Below, one piece after another: positions 38,297 through 46,391 of a DNA stretch of 64,000 nt. How positions within the stretch are numbered: position 1 is the stretch's first letter; each line of letters opens with the position of its first letter. The notes below the pieces were generated by a model. It was not told where the DNA came from and did not search any database. It worked only from the letters and a program-made list of their open reading frames with translations. Origin of the DNA: Sphingomonas_Q fennica_A (GTDB taxonomy: Bacteria > Pseudomonadota > Alphaproteobacteria > Sphingomonadales > Sphingomonadaceae); NCBI GenBank assembly GCA_036946415.1, contig JAQIJD010000001.1, positions 186,001 to 250,000 of the forward strand. The letters are read 5' to 3'. The position numbers and the translations under genes are program-made.

Positions 38297-38923
38297 ATGA
38301 AGGTTCAGGTCCAGACCCTCGACGCCGCCGGCAACGGTGAGATCGAGCTCAACGACGACGTGTTCGGCCTCGAGCCGCGCGCCGACATCCTCCACCGTGT
38401 GGTTACGTGGCAGCTCGAGAAGCGTCGCGGCACCGCCCGCGCCGCGCGCGAGCGCAGCGACGTGGCGCGTTCGGGCAAGAAGTTCGGCCGCCAGAAGGGC
38501 GGCGGCACCGCCCGTCACGGCGACCGCCGCGCCCCCGTCTTTATCGGCGGCGGCAAGGCGCACGGCCCGCGCGTCCGCGACTTCAACCCGTCGCTGAACA
38601 AGAAGGTTCGCGCGCTCGGCCTGAAGATGGCGCTGTCCTCCAAGGCGAAGGACGGCAATCTGATTGTCGTCGACGCGCTGGACGTGGCCGAGGGCAAGAC
38701 GAAGGTGCTGGCCGGCCAGCTCGCGAAGCTGGGCTTCGGCACCAAGTCGCTCGTGATCGACGGCGATGCGCTGAACGTCTCGTTCGCGCGGGCCGCCGGC
38801 AACATCCGCGGCGTCAACCTGCTCCCGGCAGTCGGCGCCAACGTCTATGACATCCTGAAGGCCGACACGCTGGTGCTGACCCGCGCCGCCGTCGAGAAGC
38901 TGGAGGCGCGCTTCAATGGCTAA
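38297..38923 (+). CDS. rplD: 50S ribosomal protein L4
   Basis: 208 residues, MKVQVQTLDAAGNGEIELND, with KKFGRQKGGGTARHGDRRAP in the exit-tunnel loop and SLVIDGDALNVSFARAAGNI. In E. coli L4 represses its own S10 operon by attenuation, which makes the hairpin before rplC a tempting target. Starts 2 bases after the rplC stop and overlaps rplW by 8 bases. Confidence 0.96.
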   Translation: MKVQVQTLDAAGNGEIELNDDVFGLEPRADILHRVVTWQLEKRRGTARAARERSDVARSGKKFGRQKGGGTARHGDRRAPVFIGGGKAHGPRVRDFNPSLNKKVRALGLKMALSSKAKDGNLIVVDALDVAEGKTKVLAGQLAKLGFGTKSLVIDGDALNVSFARAAGNIRGVNLLPAVGANVYDILKADTLVLTRAAVEKLEARFNG

Positions 38924-39227
38924 GCAGCAGCAGGCGATCGACAATCGCCATTACGACGTGGTGCTGGCGCCCCACATCACCGAGAAGTCCACCCTGCTCT
39001 CCGAGCATAATGCGGTGGTGTTCAAGGTGGCCAACAAGGCGACCAAGCCCGAAATCAAGGCCGCGGTGGAAGCGCTGTGGAACGTGACGGTGACGGGCGT
39101 GAACACGGTCGTCGTCAAGGGCAAGACCAAGAAGTGGAAGGGCGCCCCCTACAAGCGCTCGGACACGAAGAAGGCGATCGTGACGCTGGCCGAAGGCCAG
39201 TCCATCGACGTGACGACGGGACTCTGA
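38916..39227 (+). CDS. rplW: 50S ribosomal protein L23
   Basis: 103 residues: YDVVLAPHITEKSTLLSEHN and VNTVVVKGKTKKWKG are family-typical. L23 lies at the tunnel exit and docks trigger factor and SRP. It overlaps the end of rplD. Confidence 0.95.
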   Translation: MAKQQQAIDNRHYDVVLAPHITEKSTLLSEHNAVVFKVANKATKPEIKAAVEALWNVTVTGVNTVVVKGKTKKWKGAPYKRSDTKKAIVTLAEGQSIDVTTGL

Positions 39228-39231
39228 CGCC

Positions 39232-40069
39232 ATGGCGCTGAAGCATTACAACCCCACGTCGCCGGCACGGCGCGGCCTGATCCTGGTCGACCGTTCCGGC
39301 CTGTGGAAGGGCAAGCCGGTCAAGGCGCTGGTCGAGGGCAAGCGCAAGTCGGGCGGGCCGCAACAACCAGGGCCACGCCACCGCGCGCGGCATCGCGGGC
39401 GGCCACAAGCAGAAGTATCGCTACGTCGACTTCAAGCGGCGCAAGTGGGACCAGCCGGCCACCGTCGAGCGGCTGGAATATGATCCCAACCGCTCCGCCT
39501 TCATCGCCCTCGTCAAGTATGAGGACGGCGAGCTGGCCTATATTTTGGCGCCGCAGCGGCTGGCCGCGGGCGACGTCGTCGTCGCCGCCAAGAAGGCGGA
39601 CGTGAAGCCGGGCAACGCCATGGAGATCGGCCAGGCCCCCGTCGGCACCATCGTCCACAATGTGGAGATGAAGCCGGGCAAAGGCGGCCAGATCGCGCGG
39701 GCGGCGGGCACCTATGTGCAGGTCGTCGGCCGCGACAAGGGCATGGTGATGGTTCGCCTGAACTCGGGCGAGCAGCGCTACATCCGGGCGGACTGCATGT
39801 GCACGGTGGGTGCGGTGTCGAACCCCGACAACGCGAACCAGAACCTCGCCAAGGCAGGCCGCAACCGCTGGCTGGGCATCCGCCCGCTGACGCGCGGCGT
39901 CGCCAAGAACCCGGTCGACCACCCGCACGGCGGCGGCGAAGGCCGCACCTCGGGCGGCCGTCACCCAGTCACCCCGTGGGGCAAGCCGACGAAGGGTGCG
40001 CGCACCCGCAGCAACAAGGCGACGGACAAGATGATCATCCGTTCGCGTCACGCGAAGAAGAAGAGGTAA
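39232..40069 (+). pseudogene. rplB: 50S ribosomal protein L2, frame broken by one extra base
   Basis: The reading frame starts MALKHYNPTSPARRGLILVD and matches L2 until VEGKRKSGG, then derails at 39355-39357 (GGG). The downstream L2 sequence (DFKRRKWDQPATVERLEYDP, ... HPHGGGEGRTSGGRHPVTPW, KRHAKKKR-like end) is intact in the +1 frame to the stop at 40067-40069. Removing one G gives 837 bases = 278 residues, the usual L2 length, with the expected KSGGRNNQGH. L2 is essential and no second copy is in the window, so a single-base sequencing/assembly error is the likeliest cause. Confidence 0.9.
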
Positions 40070-40071
40070 TC

Positions 40072-40347
40072 ATGGCCCGTTCCGTCTGGAAAGGCCCGTT
40101 CGTCGACCTGCACCTGCTGCGGAAGGCGGAAGCGGCGCAGGGTGGCTCGACCCGTGGCGCGATCAAGACCTGGTCGCGTCGCTCGACGATCCTGCCGCAG
40201 TTCGTCGGCCTCACGTTCAACGTCTACAACGGCCGCAAGTTCGTGCCCGTCTCCGTCAACGAAGAGATGGTGGGCATGAAGCTGGGTGAATTCGCGCCGA
40301 CGCGCTACTTCCCCGGCCACGCCGCCGACAAGAAGGGCAAGCGCTGA
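40072..40347 (+). CDS. rpsS: 30S ribosomal protein S19
   Basis: 91 residues, MARSVWKGPFVDLHLLRKAE; contains RRSTILPQFVGLTFNVYNGR and KLGEFAPTRYFPGHA. Normal length. Starts 2 bases after rplB and overlaps rplV by 1 base. Confidence 0.96.
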   Translation: MARSVWKGPFVDLHLLRKAEAAQGGSTRGAIKTWSRRSTILPQFVGLTFNVYNGRKFVPVSVNEEMVGMKLGEFAPTRYFPGHAADKKGKR

Positions 40348-40742
40348 TGAGCAAGCCTGCATCCCCGCGCAAGGTGGGCGACAAGGAAGCGCTGGCGGTG
40401 AACACCGCGGTGCGCGGCTCGCCCTACAAGCTGAACCTCGTCGCGGGCCTGATCCGCGGCAAGAAGGCCGGCGACGCGCTCAACATCCTCGCCTTCTCGC
40501 GCAAGGGCATGGCGCTCGACGTCCGCAAGACGCTCGCCTCGGCCATTGCGAACGCCGAGAACAACCACAATCTGGATGTCGACGCGCTGGTCGTCCAGGA
40601 AGCGTCGGTCGGCAAGGGCCTGGTCATGAAGCGGTTCGCGACGCGTGCGCGCGGCCGCTCCGCCCGGATCGTCAAGCCCTTCTCGCGCATCCGCATCGTC
40701 GTCCGCGAGCAGGGCGACGAGTCCACTGGGGCTGGGGAGTAA
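40347..40742 (+). CDS. rplV: 50S ribosomal protein L22
   Basis: 131 residues, with KLNLVAGLIRGKKAGDALNI, ENNHNLDVDALVVQEASVGK and RGRSARIVKPFSRIRIVV. Tunnel-lining protein where erythromycin resistance mutations occur. ATG overlaps the rpsS stop (TGATG). Slightly long, with a Gly/Glu-rich C-terminus (DESTGAGE). Confidence 0.95.
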   Translation: MSKPASPRKVGDKEALAVNTAVRGSPYKLNLVAGLIRGKKAGDALNILAFSRKGMALDVRKTLASAIANAENNHNLDVDALVVQEASVGKGLVMKRFATRARGRSARIVKPFSRIRIVVREQGDESTGAGE

Positions 40743-40743
40743 T

Positions 40744-41439
40744 ATGGGTCAGAAATCCAACCCGATCGGGATGCGGTTGCAGATCAACCGCACCTGGGAC
40801 AGCCGCTGGTATGCCGACGGCGCCGATTACGGCCGCCTGCTGCTGGAGGATCTGAAGATCCGCCAGCACATCTTCAAGTCGCTGCCGCAGGCCGCGATCT
40901 CGAAGGTGGTCATCGAGCGTCCCGCCAAGCTCTGCCGCATCTCCATCTATGCCGCGCGCCCCGGCGTGATCATCGGCAAGAAGGGCGCGGACATCGAGAA
41001 GCTGCGCCGCACGCTCGGCAAGATGACGTCGAGCGACGTGTCGCTCAACATCGTCGAGATCCGCAAGCCCGAGATCGATTCGAAGCTCGTGGCGCAGTCG
41101 GTCGCCGATCAGCTCGAGCGTCGCGTGGCGTTCCGCCGGGCGATGAAGCGCGCGGTGCAGTCCGCCCTCCGCCTCGGCGCGGAAGGCATCCGCATCACCT
41201 GCGCCGGCCGTCTCGGCGGCGCGGAGATCGCGCGGACCGAATGGTATCGCGAGGGCCGCGTGCCGCTGCACACGCTGCGCGCCAACGTGGACTATGCCGA
41301 AGCCGAAGCGCACACCGCCTATGGCGTGTGCGGCGTGAAGGTGTGGATCTTCAAGGGCGAGATCCTCGGCCACGATCCGCTGGCGCAGGACCGGCTCATG
41401 ATGGAAGCTCAAACGTCGGGGGTCCGGCCGGCGCGTTGA
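40744..41439 (+). CDS. rpsC: 30S ribosomal protein S3
   Basis: 231 residues. MGQKSNPIGMRLQINRTWDS, KH domain GVIIGKKGADIEKLRRTLGK, and the C-terminal half GRLGGAEIARTEWYREGRVP. Mediates mRNA helicase activity at the ribosome entry. Followed by a 74-base gap before rplP, still co-oriented. Confidence 0.96.
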   Translation: MGQKSNPIGMRLQINRTWDSRWYADGADYGRLLLEDLKIRQHIFKSLPQAAISKVVIERPAKLCRISIYAARPGVIIGKKGADIEKLRRTLGKMTSSDVSLNIVEIRKPEIDSKLVAQSVADQLERRVAFRRAMKRAVQSALRLGAEGIRITCAGRLGGAEIARTEWYREGRVPLHTLRANVDYAEAEAHTAYGVCGVKVWIFKGEILGHDPLAQDRLMMEAQTSGVRPAR

Positions 41440-41513
41440 GGGGTGGGGCATAAGGCCCCGCCACTCCGCGTCGCCTGATCGACCGTCGTCACGGTGTCAG
41501 AAGGCGATTAGAC

Positions 41514-41945
41514 ATGCTGCAACCAAAGCGCACCAAGTTCCGCAAGGCCTTCAAGGGCCGCATCTCCGGCAACGCCCCCGGCGGCACGGCGCTCAACTTC
41601 GGGTCGTTCGGCCTGAAGGCGATGGAGCCGGACCGGATTACGGCCCGCCAGATCGAGGCGGCCCGCCGCGCGATCACCCGCCACATCAAGCGCCAGGGGC
41701 GCCTGTGGATCCGCATCTTCCCGGACGTTCCGGTGTCGTCGAAGCCCGCCGAGGTCCGCATGGGCTCGGGCAAGGGCGCGCCCGAATTCTGGGTGGCGCG
41801 CGTGAAGCCGGGCCGCATCCTGTTCGAGCTGGACGGCGTGCCCGGCCCGCTCGCCCGCGTCGCCTTCGAGCGCGCGATGGAGAAGCTGCCGATCAAGACC
41901 AAGGTCGTCGCCCGCCTGGGCGAGTCCGTGCACGAGGCTGCGTAA
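41514..41945 (+). CDS. rplP: 50S ribosomal protein L16
   Basis: 143 residues, MLQPKRTKFRKAFKGRISGN, with LWIRIFPDVPVSSKPAEVRM and GSGKGAPEFWVARVKPGRIL. Binds near the A site. Normal length. Confidence 0.96.
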   Translation: MLQPKRTKFRKAFKGRISGNAPGGTALNFGSFGLKAMEPDRITARQIEAARRAITRHIKRQGRLWIRIFPDVPVSSKPAEVRMGSGKGAPEFWVARVKPGRILFELDGVPGPLARVAFERAMEKLPIKTKVVARLGESVHEAA

Positions 41946-41949
41946 CAAG

Positions 41950-42153
41950 ATGGCCAAGATTTCCGATCTCACCGGTCAGACCGACGACCAGCTGTCGACC
42001 CAGCTGGGCGAGCTGAAGCGCGAGCAGTTCAACCTGCGCTTCCAGGCCGCGACCAACCAGCTCGAGAAGCCGAGCCGGGTGCGCGAGGTGCGCCGCACCA
42101 TCGCCCAGATCAAGACGCTGCAGACCGAGCGCACCCGCTCGGCTGCCAAGTAA
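41950..42153 (+). CDS. rpmC: 50S ribosomal protein L29
   Basis: 67 residues, MAKISDLTGQTDDQLSTQLG; two-helix coil with NLRFQAATNQLEKPSRVREV, typical of L29 at the tunnel exit. Follows rplP after 4 bases. Confidence 0.95.
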   Translation: MAKISDLTGQTDDQLSTQLGELKREQFNLRFQAATNQLEKPSRVREVRRTIAQIKTLQTERTRSAAK

Positions 42154-42166
42154 GGAGCAACCAGCC

Positions 42167-42433
42167 ATGCCGAAGCGCGTGCTGACGGGTGTCGTGGTCT
42201 CCGACAAGACCGACAAGACCGTGGTGGTGTCCGTCGAGCGCCGGGTGACGCACCCGGTCTACGGCAAGATCATCAAGCGGTCGAAGAAGTATCACGCCCA
42301 TGACGAGGGCAACGTCTTCAAGGAAGGCGAGACCGTGCGCATCGAGGAATGCGCGCCGATCTCCAAGCTGAAGACCTGGACCGTCATCGGCAAGGTGGGT
42401 GGCGAAGGCGTCACCCCCACGCTCCACGCCTGA
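42167..42433 (+). CDS. rpsQ: 30S ribosomal protein S17
   Basis: 88 residues, MPKRVLTGVVVSDKTDKTVV, OB fold with SVERRVTHPVYGKIIKRSKK and GETVRIEECAPISKLKTW. Last gene of the S10 group; GGAGCAACC precedes it. Confidence 0.95.
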   Translation: MPKRVLTGVVVSDKTDKTVVVSVERRVTHPVYGKIIKRSKKYHAHDEGNVFKEGETVRIEECAPISKLKTWTVIGKVGGEGVTPTLHA

Positions 42434-42450
42434 ACAGGAGGGACTGAACC

Positions 42451-42822
42451 ATGATCCAGATGCAGTCCAACCTGGACGTCGCGGACAATTCGGGTGCCAA
42501 GCGCGTCCAGTGCATCAAGGTGCTGGGCGGCTCCAAGCGCCGCTTCGCGGGCGTGGGCGACATCATCGTCGTCTCCGTCAAGGAAGCCGCGCCGCGCGCC
42601 AAGGTGAAGAAGGGCGACGTGCACCGCGCGGTCATCGTCCGCACCGCCAAGGACATCCACCGTCCCGACGGATCGACGATCCGCTTCGACGGCAATGCCG
42701 CGGTCCTCATCAACAAGAACAACGGGGAGCCGATCGGCACCCGTATCTTCGGGCCGGTGGTGCGCGAGCTGCGCGCGTCGGGCCACATGAAGATCATTTC
42801 GCTCGCGCCCGAGGTGCTGTGA
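42451..42822 (+). CDS. rplN: 50S ribosomal protein L14
   Basis: 123 residues, MIQMQSNLDVADNSGAKRVQ, with KGDVHRAVIVRTAKDIHRPD and LRASGHMKIISLAPEVL. First gene of the spc group. The stop overlaps the rplX start by 1 base. Confidence 0.96.
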   Translation: MIQMQSNLDVADNSGAKRVQCIKVLGGSKRRFAGVGDIIVVSVKEAAPRAKVKKGDVHRAVIVRTAKDIHRPDGSTIRFDGNAAVLINKNNGEPIGTRIFGPVVRELRASGHMKIISLAPEVL

Positions 42823-43139
42823 TGGCTGCGCTGAAGATCAAGAAGGGCGACCGCGTCGTCGTCCTGTCCGGCAAGGACAAGGGCAAGACCGGCGAAGTCA
42901 CGCGCTCGCTGCCGAAGGAGGCCAAGGTGGTCGTCGCCGGCGTGAACGTGGCGACCCGCCACAAGAAGCCGACGCAGACCAACCCGCAGGGCGGGCTGGA
43001 GCGGATCGAGGCGCCGCTGCACGTGTCGAAGGTGGCGCTGGCCACCGCCGACGGCAAGCCGACGCGCGTCCGCTTCGAAACCCAGGACGGCAAGAAGGTC
43101 CGCGTGGCCGTGAAGACCGGGGAGAAGATCGATGGCTGA
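42822..43139 (+). CDS. rplX: 50S ribosomal protein L24
   Basis: 105 residues, MAALKIKKGDRVVVLSGKDK: the KOW motif GKDKGKTGEVTRSLP is at the start, then NPQGGLERIEAPLHVSKVAL. L24 initiates 50S assembly. It overlaps rplE by 8 bases. Confidence 0.96.
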   Translation: MAALKIKKGDRVVVLSGKDKGKTGEVTRSLPKEAKVVVAGVNVATRHKKPTQTNPQGGLERIEAPLHVSKVALATADGKPTRVRFETQDGKKVRVAVKTGEKIDG

Positions 43140-43719
43140 AGGCTACACGCCCCGCCTCGCGAAGAAATATCATGACGAGATCGCCAAGGCGATGACCGAG
43201 AAGTTCGGTTACAAGAACGTCATGGAAGTGCCGAAGATCACCAAGATCGTCCTCAACATGGGCGTGGGTGAAGCGACGCAGGACAAGAAGAAGGTCGAGC
43301 AGGCCGCCGCCGAGATGACGCTGATCGCGGGCCAGAAGGCCGTGGTCGCCAAGGCGAAGAAGTCGATCGCGCAGTTCAAGCTGCGCGAGGGCATGCCGAT
43401 CGGCTGCAAGGTGACGCTGCGTCGCGAGCGGATGTACGAGTTCCTCGACCGTTTCGTCACCATCGCCCTGCCGCGCGTCCGCGACTTCCGCGGGCTTTCG
43501 GACAAGTCGTTCGACGGCCGCGGCAATTACGCGACGGGCCTGAAGGAACAGCTGATCTTCCCCGAGATCAGCTACGACAAGGTCGACAACATCCGGGGCA
43601 TGGACGTGGTGGTCGCCACCTCGGCCAAGACCGACGAGGAGGCGCGCGAGCTGCTCCGCCTGTTCGGTTTCCCGTTCCCGCTGCCCGAGGGCCAGCAGCA
43701 GCAGAAGCAGGCCGCCTGA
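43132..43719 (+). CDS. rplE: 50S ribosomal protein L5
   Basis: 195 residues: NVMEVPKITKIVLNMGVGEA, IGCKVTLRRERMYEFLDRFV, DFRGLSDKSFDGRGNYATGL. Binds 5S rRNA. The C-terminus has a short Gln/Ala tail (EGQQQQKQAA). Confidence 0.96.
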   Translation: MAEGYTPRLAKKYHDEIAKAMTEKFGYKNVMEVPKITKIVLNMGVGEATQDKKKVEQAAAEMTLIAGQKAVVAKAKKSIAQFKLREGMPIGCKVTLRRERMYEFLDRFVTIALPRVRDFRGLSDKSFDGRGNYATGLKEQLIFPEISYDKVDNIRGMDVVVATSAKTDEEARELLRLFGFPFPLPEGQQQQKQAA

Positions 43720-43759
43720 GCGTGGCCCCTTTCCTGATCTGAGGAAGAGAACTTAAGTC

Positions 43760-44065
43760 ATGGCGAAACTGAGTTCGATCAACAAGAACGAGCGTCGCAA
43801 GAAGCTCGTGAAGCAATATGCGGGCAAGTTCGCCCGGCTGAAGGCGATCGCGAACGACGAGTCCAAGGACGAGACCGAGCGGCTGATCGCCCGCCTGCGC
43901 ATGGCCGAGCTGCCGCGCAACGCGAACCCCACGCGCATCCGCAACCGGTGCGAGATCACCGGGCGGCCCCGCGCTTATTACCGCAAGTTCCGCCTCGCCC
44001 GCGTGATGCTGCGCGATCTTGCCAACAAGGGCATGATCCCCGGCGTCACCAAGTCGAGCTGGTAA
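43760..44065 (+). CDS. rpsN: 30S ribosomal protein S14 (long, zinc-independent form)
   Basis: 101 residues, MAKLSSINKNERRKKLVKQY; contains RNRCEITGRPRAYYRKFRLA. The long form, with one Cys in RNRCEITGR, lacks the CxxC pairs of the zinc-binding short form. GAAGAGAAC precedes the ATG. Confidence 0.95.
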   Translation: MAKLSSINKNERRKKLVKQYAGKFARLKAIANDESKDETERLIARLRMAELPRNANPTRIRNRCEITGRPRAYYRKFRLARVMLRDLANKGMIPGVTKSSW

Positions 44066-44075
44066 GGGACACGAT

Positions 44076-44471
44076 ATGGCTTTGACCGATCCCCTGGGTG
44101 ACCTGCTCACCCGCATCCGCAACGGGCAGCGCGCGCGCAAGGACAGCGTCGTCTCGCCCGGCTCCAAGCTGCGTGCGCGCGTTCTCGACGTGCTCCAGCG
44201 CGAGGGCTATATCCGCGGCTATTCCGAGGAAGCCGTCGCCGGCCACAACGGCCTGCGCATCGAGCTGAAATATTTCGAGGGCCAGCCCGCGATCAAGCAT
44301 GTCGCGCGCGTCTCCAAGCCCGGCCGTCGCGTCTATTCCGGCGCGCAGGAGCTGCCGCGGGTCCGCAACGGCCTCGGCATCACCATCGTCTCGACGCCGC
44401 GCGGCGTTCTCTCGGACGCGGAAGCGCGCGAGCAGAATGTTGGCGGCGAAGTGCTCGCGGAGGTGTTCTGA
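44076..44471 (+). CDS. rpsH: 30S ribosomal protein S8
   Basis: 131 residues, MALTDPLGDLLTRIRNGQRA, with SKPGRRVYSGAQELPRVRNG and GVLSDAEAREQNVGGEVLAE. In E. coli S8 is the translational repressor of the spc operon. The stop overlaps rplF by 1 base. Confidence 0.96.
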   Translation: MALTDPLGDLLTRIRNGQRARKDSVVSPGSKLRARVLDVLQREGYIRGYSEEAVAGHNGLRIELKYFEGQPAIKHVARVSKPGRRVYSGAQELPRVRNGLGITIVSTPRGVLSDAEAREQNVGGEVLAEVF

Positions 44472-45004
44472 TGAGCCGCATCGGCAAGAAGCCGGTCGCG
44501 ATCCCGGCCGGCGTGACCGCCACGATCGAGGGCCGCGCCCTTAACGTGAAGGGCCCGAAGGGCACGCTCAGCATGCCGCTGGCGGACGAGGTGACCTATG
44601 CCGTCGAGGACGGTTCGGTCTCCGTGCAGCCCGCGAACGACGGCAAGCGCGCCCGTTCCTTCTGGGGCATGCAGCGCACGCTGGTGCAGAACCTGATGCA
44701 GGGGGTGACCGAGGGCTATACCAAGACCCTCCAGATCACCGGCGTCGGCTATCGCGCCGCGGCGCAGGGCAAGAAGCTGAAGCTTCAGCTCGGCTACAGC
44801 CACGACGTCGATTTCGACATTCCCGAGGGCATCACCATCGCGACGCCCGACCAGACCACGGTCAACATCTCGGGCATCGACAAGCAGAAGGTCGGCCAGG
44901 TGGCCGCGGAGATCCGCCGCTGGCGCAAGCCGGAGCCCTATAAGGGCAAGGGCATCAAATATGCCGGCGAGTTCATCTTCCGCAAGGAAGGGAAGAAGAA
45001 GTAA
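44471..45004 (+). CDS. rplF: 50S ribosomal protein L6
   Basis: 177 residues, MSRIGKKPVAIPAGVTATIE, duplicated fold with GYSHDVDFDIPEGITIATPD and KPEPYKGKGIKYAGEFIFRK. TAATG overlap into rplR. Confidence 0.96.
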   Translation: MSRIGKKPVAIPAGVTATIEGRALNVKGPKGTLSMPLADEVTYAVEDGSVSVQPANDGKRARSFWGMQRTLVQNLMQGVTEGYTKTLQITGVGYRAAAQGKKLKLQLGYSHDVDFDIPEGITIATPDQTTVNISGIDKQKVGQVAAEIRRWRKPEPYKGKGIKYAGEFIFRKEGKKK

Positions 45005-45363
45005 TGGCCAAGGGTCTCTCTCTTTTCCAGAAGCGCCGCCAGCGCGTCCGCACGATGCTGCGCGTTCGTGGCGGCGGGCGTCCGCGCCTGTCCATCCACC
45101 GTTCGGGCAAGCACATCTATGCCCAGGTGATCGACGACGCGCAGGGCCGCACCGTGGCCTCGGCCTCGACGATCGACAAGGGCGTCAAGGGCGAAGCCTC
45201 GGGCGCGAACCTCGCGGCGGCGGCCTCGGTCGGCACCCGCGTCGCCGAGAAGGCGAAGGCGGCGGGCGTCACCCAGGTGGTGTTCGATCGCGGCGGTTTC
45301 CTGTTCCACGGCCGCGTCAAGGCGCTGGCCGATGCGGCCCGCGAAGGCGGATTGGAGTTCTAA
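45004..45363 (+). CDS. rplR: 50S ribosomal protein L18
   Basis: 119 residues, MAKGLSLFQKRRQRVRTMLR; RPRLSIHRSGKHIYAQVIDD and VFDRGGFLFHGRVKALADAA. Binds 5S rRNA with L5 and L25. Normal length. Confidence 0.96.
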   Translation: MAKGLSLFQKRRQRVRTMLRVRGGGRPRLSIHRSGKHIYAQVIDDAQGRTVASASTIDKGVKGEASGANLAAAASVGTRVAEKAKAAGVTQVVFDRGGFLFHGRVKALADAAREGGLEF

Positions 45364-46092
45364 ATGGCTGACGAAATCCAGAACGCGGCTCCGGCCGAAG
45401 GCGCCGCCCCCGAGGCTGCGCCGCAGGGTCGCGAAGGTCAGGGTCGTGGTCCGCGCGGCGGCCGTGGGCGCGGCCCCGGCGGCGACAATCGCGGGCGCGG
45501 CGGCCGGGACGGCAACCGTGGCCGGCGCGACGACCGTCGCGGCGGCGAGGACGGCGGCGAGGAGCTGATCGAGAAGCTGGTCCACATCAACCGCGTCTCG
45601 AAGACGGTGAAGGGCGGCAAGCGCTTCGGCTTCGCGGCGCTGGTGGTGGTCGGCGACGGCAAGGGCCGGTCGGGCTTCGGCCACGGCAAGGCGCGCGAAG
45701 TGCCGGAAGCCATCTCCAAGGCCACCGCGGCCGCCAAGAAGGCGATGATCCGCGTGCCGCTGCGCGAGGGCCGCACGCTGCACCACGACGGCAACGGTCA
45801 CTTCGGCGCGGGCCGGGTGACGCTGCGCTCGGCGCCTCCGGGCACCGGCATCATCGCGGGTGGCCCGATGCGCGCCATCTTCGAGAGCCTGGGCGTGGCC
45901 GACGTGGTGACCAAGTCGGTCGGCACGTCCAACCCCTACAACATGATCCGCGCGACCTTCGAGGCGCTCGGCGACCAGACGAGCCCCAAGGCGGTGGCGC
46001 AGCGGCGCGGCAAGAAGATCGCCGACCTGCTCGGCCGCGGCGGTGCCGCCCCCGAGGTTGCCGAAGCCGAAGCCGCTGCGGTCACGGAGTAA
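45364..46092 (+). CDS. rpsE: 30S ribosomal protein S5 with Gly/Arg-rich N-terminal extension
   Basis: 242 residues; E. coli S5 has 167. The S5 core begins near residue 66 (EELIEKLVHINRVSKTVKGG) and has GKGRSGFGHGKAREVPEAIS and APPGTGIIAGGPMRAIFESL. Residues 1-65 are an Ala/Pro then RGG-type tail (PRGGRGRGPGGDNRGRGG), disordered and RNA-binding-like. Adjacent to rplR without a gap. The function of the extension is unknown; similar RG-rich S5 tails occur in other alphaproteobacteria to my recollection. Confidence 0.95.
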   Translation: MADEIQNAAPAEGAAPEAAPQGREGQGRGPRGGRGRGPGGDNRGRGGRDGNRGRRDDRRGGEDGGEELIEKLVHINRVSKTVKGGKRFGFAALVVVGDGKGRSGFGHGKAREVPEAISKATAAAKKAMIRVPLREGRTLHHDGNGHFGAGRVTLRSAPPGTGIIAGGPMRAIFESLGVADVVTKSVGTSNPYNMIRATFEALGDQTSPKAVAQRRGKKIADLLGRGGAAPEVAEAEAAAVTE

Positions 46093-46097
46093 GCGAC

Positions 46098-46274
46098 ATG
46101 GCGACGATCAAGGTGACCCAGACCGGATCCCCGATCCGGCGCGACCCGAGCCAGCGCGCGACGCTGATCGGGCTCGGCCTCAACAAGATGCACCGCACGC
46201 GCGAGCTGGAGGATACTCCCGAAGTCCGCGGCATGATCGCCAAGGTGGCGCACATGGTGACGGTGGCCGACTGA
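46098..46274 (+). CDS. rpmD: 50S ribosomal protein L30
   Basis: 58 residues read directly from 46098: MATIKVTQTGSPIRRDPSQR, then ATLIGLGLNKMHRTRELEDT and the VRGMIAKVAHMV end. Matches L30 in length and motifs. It follows rpsE after 5 bases. Normally rplO follows immediately; here a terminator and an inverted gene intervene. Confidence 0.94.
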   Translation: MATIKVTQTGSPIRRDPSQRATLIGLGLNKMHRTRELEDTPEVRGMIAKVAHMVTVAD

Positions 46275-46303
46275 TCCACAGGCGATCGGACGGACGGACA
46301 ATC

Positions 46304-46334
46304 GGGCGGCGGTCTTCGGATCGCCGCCCTTTTT
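46304..46334 (+). terminator. Strong intrinsic terminator after rpmD
   Basis: GGGCGGCG (46304-46311), 10-base loop, CGCCGCCC (46322-46329), then TTTTT. Perfect 8-base GC stem. It closes the upstream ribosomal transcript 30 bases after the rpmD stop, within the spc gene set. Confidence 0.88.
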
Positions 46335-46391
46335 CGTTTGCGCGGACGCGCGGAAAGGTCGTGCGGGACAATGCTGTCGCGCATCGGCCGC

